44,298 nucleotides of DNA from Asaia platycodi JCM 25414. Lineage in GTDB: Bacteria; Pseudomonadota; Alphaproteobacteria; Acetobacterales; Acetobacteraceae. How positions within the stretch are numbered: the stretch's first letter is position 1; each line of letters opens with the position of its first letter. Shown here piece by piece: positions 39,268 through 44,298 of this stretch. Under the pieces are notes generated by a model, which was not told the DNA's origin, did no database searches, and saw only the letters and a list, made by a program, of their open reading frames with translations. The translations under genes were made by a program, and so were the position numbers. The stretch is taken from the NCBI RefSeq assembly GCF_000614545.1, contig NZ_BAKW01000023.1, positions 1-44,298 on the forward strand, written 5' to 3'.

Positions 39268-40211
39268 ATGACGCCCACACGGATCATTATCGACACGGAT
39301 CCTGGTCAGGACGACGCGGTTGCCATTCTACTGGCGCTGGCCTCACCCGAAGACCTCACGGTCGAGGCGATCCTGACGGTGGGCGGCAATAGCGGCATTG
39401 CCAACACCACGCGCAATGCCGCAGCCATTCTCGAACTGGCCGGGCGCGCCGATATCCCGCTGCATAGCGGCTGCGATCTGCCCCTGTCGCGCGCCCCTGT
39501 GCGGGCGGATCATGTTCATGGCGAGAGTGGGCTCGACGGCGCAAATCTGCCACGCCCGACCAAACAGGCCGACTCCCCCCATGCGGTGGAATTCCTGATC
39601 GAGACACTGCGTCACGAGCCGGAAGGCAGCCTGACGATCGTGACGCTCGGCCCCATGACTAATCTGGCCACGGCGCTGCAAAAAGCTCGGATATTGCGCC
39701 ACGCATCAATCGCGTGGTTTCGATGATCGGCGCCTGTTTCGAAGGGGGAAACATCACCCCCAATGCCGAATTCAATGCGTATGTCGACCCCGAGGCCGCC
39801 GCCATCGTGCTGGGTTCAGGCGTGCCAGTGGTCATGCTGCCCCTCGATGTCACGCATCAGGTGCTGACGACGCCCTCACGCCTTGGCCGTATTCGCGCCA
39901 TCGGCAACGCCGCAGGGCGCTGCGTGGGCGGGATGCTCGGTTTTTCAGAGCGCTTCGATCTGGAAAAATACGGTTGGCCCGGCGCCCCCTTGCACGACCC
40001 CTGCACCATCATGTGGCTGCTGCGCCCCGATCTGTTTCAGGGCCGTCTGGTCAATGTCGAGATCGAGACCCAGAGCGCGCTCTCTGCCGGTCAGACCGTG
40101 GTCGATTACTGGAGTGTGACGGGTCGCCCCGCCAATGCTCTTTATTTGCGCGACGTGGATTCAGACGGGTTTTATCAGGTGCTGACCGAGCGCCTGTCGC
40201 GCCTGCCATAA
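39268..40211 (+). CDS. Nucleoside hydrolase, IunH/RihA-like (one apparent frameshift)
   Basis: A restored length of 314 residues. It hydrolyses the N-glycosidic bond of nucleosides, releasing ribose and base. The calcium-binding signature IIDTDPGQDDAVA (residues 7-19), LGPMTNLA, the GACFEGGNITPNAEFNAYVDPEAA segment and LHDPC with its catalytic Asp/His region are all present. The frame breaks at 39687, where CC is read as C; restored sequence reads QKAPDIAPRINRVVSMIG. The DUF3297 gene is directly upstream. Which nucleosides are cleaved cannot be told from sequence. Confidence 0.92.
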
Positions 40212-40304
40212 AGCGCCTGTCCTGACATCGAAAAACCTTGGAAGGCCTTTGCACTCCGGGGATTTCTGTTAACCGATCAGGGCCAGGTTTTACCGGCCCT
40301 TCAC

Positions 40305-40329
40305 CCGGCCGGAGTGATATCCCGGCCGG
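40305..40329. terminator. Possible hairpin between nucleoside hydrolase and TonB receptor
   Basis: CCGGCCGG at 40305-40312 and again at 40322-40329 (self-complementary) can form an 8-bp stem between converging genes. There is no T-tract, so factor-independent termination is uncertain. Confidence 0.35.
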
Positions 40330-40335
40330 TCAGTT

Positions 40336-42561
40336 TTACCAGGCGAAACCCAGCGTCGCCTGGGCATTGCGTCGCTCACCGTAATAGCAGAAAGCCTGGC
40401 CGTAAGCGGCGTAGGCAAGGCAGTTGGTCACGTAGCGCTTGTCGAAGAGGTTGCGTACATTGGCGCCCAGCGTCCAGCCCTTGAGCGATTTCGACACATT
40501 GACCAGATCGTAGCGCAGCGACGCGTCGAACAGCGCATATTGCGGCACATTGGCGCTACCATAGCTTGCTTCGCCGCCATAGGCCGAAGCCGAATAACGC
40601 ATGCCTGCACCGAAGCCGAAAGATTTGAGACGCCCCTTGGGAACGGTGTAGAAACCGAACAGCGAGGCATTGCCGCGGCCGGACTGGATGAGCGGCTTGC
40701 CCGTGGAATCGTCCTTGACGCGCTGCACGCTGACGGCCGCATCGACGGTCAGATTATGCCAGCTATCCATATGAGCTTCGAATTCGAAGCCATCGGAATG
40801 CACGAGCCCCTGCTGTGTGTTGTAAATTGTATTGGGGATTGAGAGTAATACGTTGGTCTGCTCGATATGGAACCCGGCTGCCGTCAGCAGGATCGGTGTA
40901 CCGGGCAGCTGGTATTTCAGACCGCCTTCAAGCTGCTTGCCGATCGACGGGCTGGCCTGATGAGTGGCCCCGCTCGTCTCAATGACCACACCCGTCTGGG
41001 GCTGGAAGGACGTTGCGTAGCTGATATAGGGCGCAAGGCCGAACTTGAAATGATAGAGCCCCGACGCGCGCCAGGTGATCTGGCTCGGGCTCTGCTTGGA
41101 GTTTGAATCCGCAAAGTATTCTATCTGACGCGAACGGAACCAGTCATTACGAATGCTGCCCGTCAGGATCAGCCCGCCCCAGTGAATTTCATCCTGTCCG
41201 TAAGCACCGATCTGGTGGGAATCCACCTTGTAGCGCGCATAGGTCTGGAGCGGGTCGATCCCCATATCGTAATTCGGTGCGAAGACGTTCAGGTCGGGTG
41301 CGTTGCTCGACCCGGCGGTCTCATTGGCCCATTGTTGCTGATAATCAAAACCGGCCATGAGCATATGGACGAACGGGCCCGTGCGAAGTTTGCCATGGAA
41401 GCCGCTATCAAAGGCGAGGTTACGTGTGTGCTCGGTGGTGCCGAAGCCATAGCGTGGCAGCATGCCATCGGCATTCCAGTAACCGGCATTATAGACGCTG
41501 CGATATTGCGTGCTGAGATCGTCGTAACGGCCGCGTGTCGAGAAGCTCCAGTCGTTGTTGAAACGATGGGTATAGATGTAGGTGAAGGCGCCGTGCTTGC
41601 GGTTGAATTTCTCGAAGCGTGCATCGCCGTCATAGAAATTGCGCGGCAGGTAGCCGCCAAAGGGTGCAGGCTTGAGTGACCCTTCAAGCGGCACACCGCC
41701 ATAGGTGCCAGCTTCGGGGTCGTATTGATAATTGCCGATCAGGGTGAGTGTATCCGGCCCGTTGCCCCCGAAGCTCACGGTGGGGCTGATGGAGAAACGG
41801 CGGCTGCCTGTGCGCGAAAGCTGGGTATGCTGCCCATTGACGGTGCCATAGACGCGATAGCGGATCGACCCGTCTTTGGTCGCGTAGCCACCCATATCGG
41901 CATCGACACGATAGAGGTCGAACATACCGCCCGTGGCATTGACCGAGCCGTAAGAGACCTTGTCGAGGGGCGTCTTACTCTGCAAGGCGACAAGACCGCC
42001 GGGACTGGACTGACCATAAAGTGCTGAAGCCGGGCCCTTGAGAATTTCCAGCCGTTCCAGACGTGACGTATCGATCTGGGCAATGGCATAGCCGGTCGGA
42101 CTATCCTGCAGACGAAGCCCGTCGAGAAATTCGGGGATAGTGAAGCCACGCAGCTGGAATAGGTCGTAACGCGTGCCAACACCGCCACGCAGATCGGGCG
42201 TGATGCCTGCCGCATAGCGAATAGCCTGATTGAGCGTCAGCACGCCGCGAATATCCATCTCGTTACGCGTCACTACCGTGACCGATTGCGCGGTCTCGAT
42301 CAGCGGCGTGTTCGACTTGGTCGCCGATGACGCGATGGTCGCGCCCTTCTGACCTCGAACGGTCAGACGTTCGACAGTGCTGGCCTTGCCCGATCGCTGG
42401 CTTGAGGGAGGGGCGTGTTGCACGGCCGATTTCAAGCCGATTGTCTCGCCCGTATGGGTTTTCGCTTCCTGCTGTTTTTCCTGTGCACCCGCACTCCCCA
42501 CCATCAGAGCCGTGAGGGAAACACACATCGCCAGACCCAAACGGGTAAAATCCGCGCGCAT
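40336..42561 (-). CDS. TonB-dependent siderophore receptor
   Basis: A 741-residue outer-membrane receptor of the FhuA/ferrichrome-type siderophore group. It has a signal peptide (1-26, ending in AGAQ), a plug domain with NTPLIETAQSVTVVTR and the LEILKGPASALYGQSSPGG motif, and a beta-barrel ending in QATLGFAW, with Phe/Trp terminal aromatics. Imports ferric siderophore using TonB. AGGA precedes the ATG. A Fur-box-like sequence lies 40-58 bases upstream, so iron repression is likely. Intact. Closest ligand class is hydroxamate siderophores by general similarity only. Confidence 0.92.
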   Translation of the reverse strand: MRADFTRLGLAMCVSLTALMVGSAGAQEKQQEAKTHTGETIGLKSAVQHAPPSSQRSGKASTVERLTVRGQKGATIASSATKSNTPLIETAQSVTVVTRNEMDIRGVLTLNQAIRYAAGITPDLRGGVGTRYDLFQLRGFTIPEFLDGLRLQDSPTGYAIAQIDTSRLERLEILKGPASALYGQSSPGGLVALQSKTPLDKVSYGSVNATGGMFDLYRVDADMGGYATKDGSIRYRVYGTVNGQHTQLSRTGSRRFSISPTVSFGGNGPDTLTLIGNYQYDPEAGTYGGVPLEGSLKPAPFGGYLPRNFYDGDARFEKFNRKHGAFTYIYTHRFNNDWSFSTRGRYDDLSTQYRSVYNAGYWNADGMLPRYGFGTTEHTRNLAFDSGFHGKLRTGPFVHMLMAGFDYQQQWANETAGSSNAPDLNVFAPNYDMGIDPLQTYARYKVDSHQIGAYGQDEIHWGGLILTGSIRNDWFRSRQIEYFADSNSKQSPSQITWRASGLYHFKFGLAPYISYATSFQPQTGVVIETSGATHQASPSIGKQLEGGLKYQLPGTPILLTAAGFHIEQTNVLLSIPNTIYNTQQGLVHSDGFEFEAHMDSWHNLTVDAAVSVQRVKDDSTGKPLIQSGRGNASLFGFYTVPKGRLKSFGFGAGMRYSASAYGGEASYGSANVPQYALFDASLRYDLVNVSKSLKGWTLGANVRNLFDKRYVTNCLAYAAYGQAFCYYGERRNAQATLGFAW

Positions 42562-42600
42562 AAAATCGTCCTGCCTTGAGAAAACGGCAGAGGCTTAGCG

Positions 42601-42619
42601 TTAGTGAGAGTCATTCGCA
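42601..42619 (-). promoter_or_regulatory. Fur-box-like site upstream of the siderophore receptor
   Basis: TTAGTGAGAGTCATTCGCA at 42601-42619 matches the TGA-n-A-n-TCATT core of the classical Fur consensus. Position 40-58 bases upstream of the start codon suits a promoter-blocking site. Confidence 0.55.
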
Positions 42620-42705
42620 ATTTAAGTTAGCCGAACGTTACTTTTCCCCAATCTTACTGTGGCGCAAATATCACCATCTCGTGAAACGAATTAACGGATG
42701 CATTC

Positions 42706-43370
42706 TCAATCCAGCCCGTCAAGCAAGGCTTTCACCTTCTCTGCAACGGCCTGCCCCAAGGCTTCGTTGTTCTCAGACGTAAAGTGAACGCCATCGAGAC
42801 CGTTCGTGACGACATGCCGCCCTGCATCGAGAAATCCCACGCCTCGGGCCTTCGCGAGGGCTTCGTAATGGGCAGGCAAAGACGCGATCTTGGGCGCAGC
42901 ATCGCCAAACTGGGCCGCGAGCCAGGGGCCGGGGATGTGCTCGAGCGGCGGCGGCGCGACGACCAGCATCTTTGGAGCAGGATAGGCCGTGCCAACCCCG
43001 CCCGCGCTGGATCTTACCTGACCGATCAATCTGGCCATACCGAGCGCAATGTCATGAGGCGTGCGTCGGTAAGCGCTCTTGGCGTCGTTCGTGCCGAGCA
43101 TGACGATCACCAGATCGAGCGGAAGATGACTGGCAAGCGCCGTCGGAAGATAAGCCGAGCCATCAAGACGCTCATCATTGGGATCGGCAATCGATGTCGT
43201 GCGTGCGCTCAGCCTTCCTCGATCACCCGATAGGAGTCTCCGAGGCACCGCCGCATTACGCCGGGCCAGCGCTGTTCTGCAGGATAGCGCGTCGTAGGCA
43301 TTCCTTCAGGAACGGGCATCCAGCCCCAGGTCAGGGAATCGCCGAAGCAGAGGATTTGTCTGAGGGCCAT
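42706..43370 (-). CDS. SGNH/GDSL-type hydrolase, arylesterase-like (one apparent frameshift)
   Basis: A restored length of 221 residues. The four SGNH blocks are visible: LCFGDSLTWGW (catalytic Ser), the Gly segment near the frameshift, VMLGTNDAK (Asn) and DGVHFT (Asp and His). Such esterases act on short acyl or aryl esters; the TWGW and cytoplasmic start resemble the arylesterase/acyl-CoA thioesterase branch. The frame breaks at 43211-43212, where one base of a G/C run is missing; restored sequence reads VIEEGLSARTTSIADPN. I start at 43370 because residues before MALRQ do not fit the family; the ribosome site there is weak. Confidence 0.87.
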
Positions 43371-43828
43371 ATCATGGGTTCCGTGCAAGAGGAGATCATC
43401 GCTGCCTGGAGATGCTATGCGGTATTGGTCTCGCGCAGAACCTCTTTCTACCAACCTGAACGCGACGCTCTACCGTTTAATCATTGCTCTGAAATACCGA
43501 ATTTCCCTGTATCGCCGATCTCGAATAACCAGTGCATTTTCTGAAGCGCCTGAGAGAAGGGCATCGTCAGTCTGCCAATCGCGGCAATGCATACCGATCC
43601 AAGACACAGGCGGAAAATACTTATTTCCCTGAAAAATTTCTATCGCCATTCCACTTGCATGGAATAGATTTGGCTATTTATTTGAATATCCACGGTTTTG
43701 AGCGCCTATCATCACAAGGTCACAATATATGACAAATTATGTTGCCTTATTGATACAATTATCGTTTCAAAATAAAAATATATTGTTGAAACGACACTGC
43801 CTTTCGGGGCCCTCTAAAAGGATGGGTT
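43371..43828. other. Intergenic region upstream of the porin gene
   Basis: A 458-base region between divergent genes. The last 200 bases are AT-rich and include the dyad at 43762-43794. No plausible gene is visible. Confidence 0.45.
43762..43794. promoter_or_regulatory. 9-bp inverted repeat upstream of the porin gene
   Basis: TCGTTTCAA at 43762-43770 and TTGAAACGA at 43786-43794 form a perfect dyad with a 15-base AT-rich spacer, 35 bases before the porin start. It could be an operator or an mRNA leader hairpin. Confidence 0.45.
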
Positions 43829-44298
43829 ATGGACCTGCTTCGCCATCTTTCGCGCCATTTTCGCAAATCAGCAGCGGCCGGCGCCATGACCCTTCTCGCC
43901 ACGGCTGCGATGCAGGATCCGGCCCGTGCTGAAATCGCCTTGTTCAAGACGGCTTCCAATCCCTGGCTACAGGGCGTCAACCTGTCAGGGCTTATCGAAG
44001 GCGGCATCATGGCCAATCCTGCCCGCCCCGATAACGGCATCAATTTCGGCAATTTTCTCGGCGACCATGCCAACCAGGCGCAGCTGAACCAGATCAGCCT
44101 TACCCTCTCAAAGGCCATCGATCCGACCAGATACGAATTCCAGGTCGGGTTCATGCTTGAGGCGCTTTACGGCTCCGACGCCCGTTACTACCACCTGCTC
44201 GGCCTGTCGAACAAAATGACGAGCGACCGCTATCAGCTTCTTCCAGCTCAGGCCCATGTCGATGTTCACGCACCGATCCTCTCAAAGGGCGGCATCGA
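43829..44298 (+). CDS. Bbp2/OmpL-like beta-barrel porin, 5' part
   Basis: The first 156 residues of an outer-membrane protein that runs off the right edge. A basic N-terminus and hydrophobic segment (about residues 8-35, ending in PARAE) form a signal peptide. The mature start, WLQGVNLSGLIEGGIMANP, followed by FLGDHANQAQLNQISLTL and alternating barrel strands, resembles the putative beta-barrel porin-2 (OmpL-like) family. AGGATGGG precedes the ATG at 43829. Function probably passive uptake; no substrate can be assigned. Confidence 0.8.
   Translation, partial: MDLLRHLSRHFRKSAAAGAMTLLATAAMQDPARAEIALFKTASNPWLQGVNLSGLIEGGIMANPARPDNGINFGNFLGDHANQAQLNQISLTLSKAIDPTRYEFQVGFMLEALYGSDARYYHLLGLSNKMTSDRYQLLPAQAHVDVHAPILSKGGI

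Noticed and set aside
37626..39296. 556-residue minus-strand ORF antisense to mmsA
   Set aside because: It has low-complexity His/Arg/Asp-rich translation without domain motifs, and lies over the strongly conserved mmsA coding frame; it is a shadow of a high-GC gene.

Overview
The window looks like a chromosomal segment of an acetic acid bacterium (Acetobacteraceae, Alphaproteobacteria). Supporting signs are a high-GC background, a membrane-bound PQQ dehydrogenase of the glucose dehydrogenase type, several TonB receptors, an ilvB-ilvH-ilvC operon, a Bbp2/OmpL-like porin and a GbpR-like LysR regulator. Genus cannot be fixed from the sequence alone; Asaia, Gluconobacter, Kozakia or a relative would fit. 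I see no tRNA, rRNA, CRISPR array, transposase or phage gene.

Layout. 1-2.7 kb: end of a Gly/Tyr-rich protein, a DUF1328 membrane protein and glutamine-dependent NAD synthetase (nadE). 2.7-8 kb: a long AT-rich control region, a Cys-free secreted RTX-like repeat protein and a ~904-residue two-domain glycosyltransferase, each followed by a strong terminator. 8.1-10.6 kb: the PQQ dehydrogenase (minus strand). 10.9-17.1 kb: a LysR regulator divergent from a TonB receptor - MFS symporter - M20/AbgB-like amidohydrolase cluster, a likely uptake-and-hydrolysis pathway. 17.2-23.7 kb: a rare-sugar operon on the minus strand (LacI regulator, tagatose/psicose 3-epimerase-type isomerase, periplasmic binding protein, double ATPase, two permeases) with a perfect 18-bp operator palindrome. 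23.9-27.9 kb: polysaccharide deacetylase, then a coupled pair of a histidine phosphatase and an unrecognised large PLP-dependent enzyme. 28-29.9 kb: LysR divergent from a short-chain dehydrogenase. 30.2-34.6 kb: ilvC, ilvH, ilvB, miaA. 34.6-35.5 kb: serB. 35.7-40.2 kb: lipoprotein esterase, mmsA, DUF3297 protein, nucleoside hydrolase. 40.3-44.3 kb: ferric-siderophore TonB receptor with a Fur-box-like site, SGNH hydrolase and the start of a beta-barrel porin.

The most important caution concerns the sequence itself. At least 22 sites in 15 genes, including essential-type genes (nadE, serB), carry an apparent loss of 1-2 bases, and most are a G/C run one base too short (GGG read as GG). Restoring one or two bases always gives a full-length, in-frame family member with a length divisible by three. 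I therefore treat these as single intact genes with probable sequencing or assembly errors and give their full extents, not as pseudogenes.
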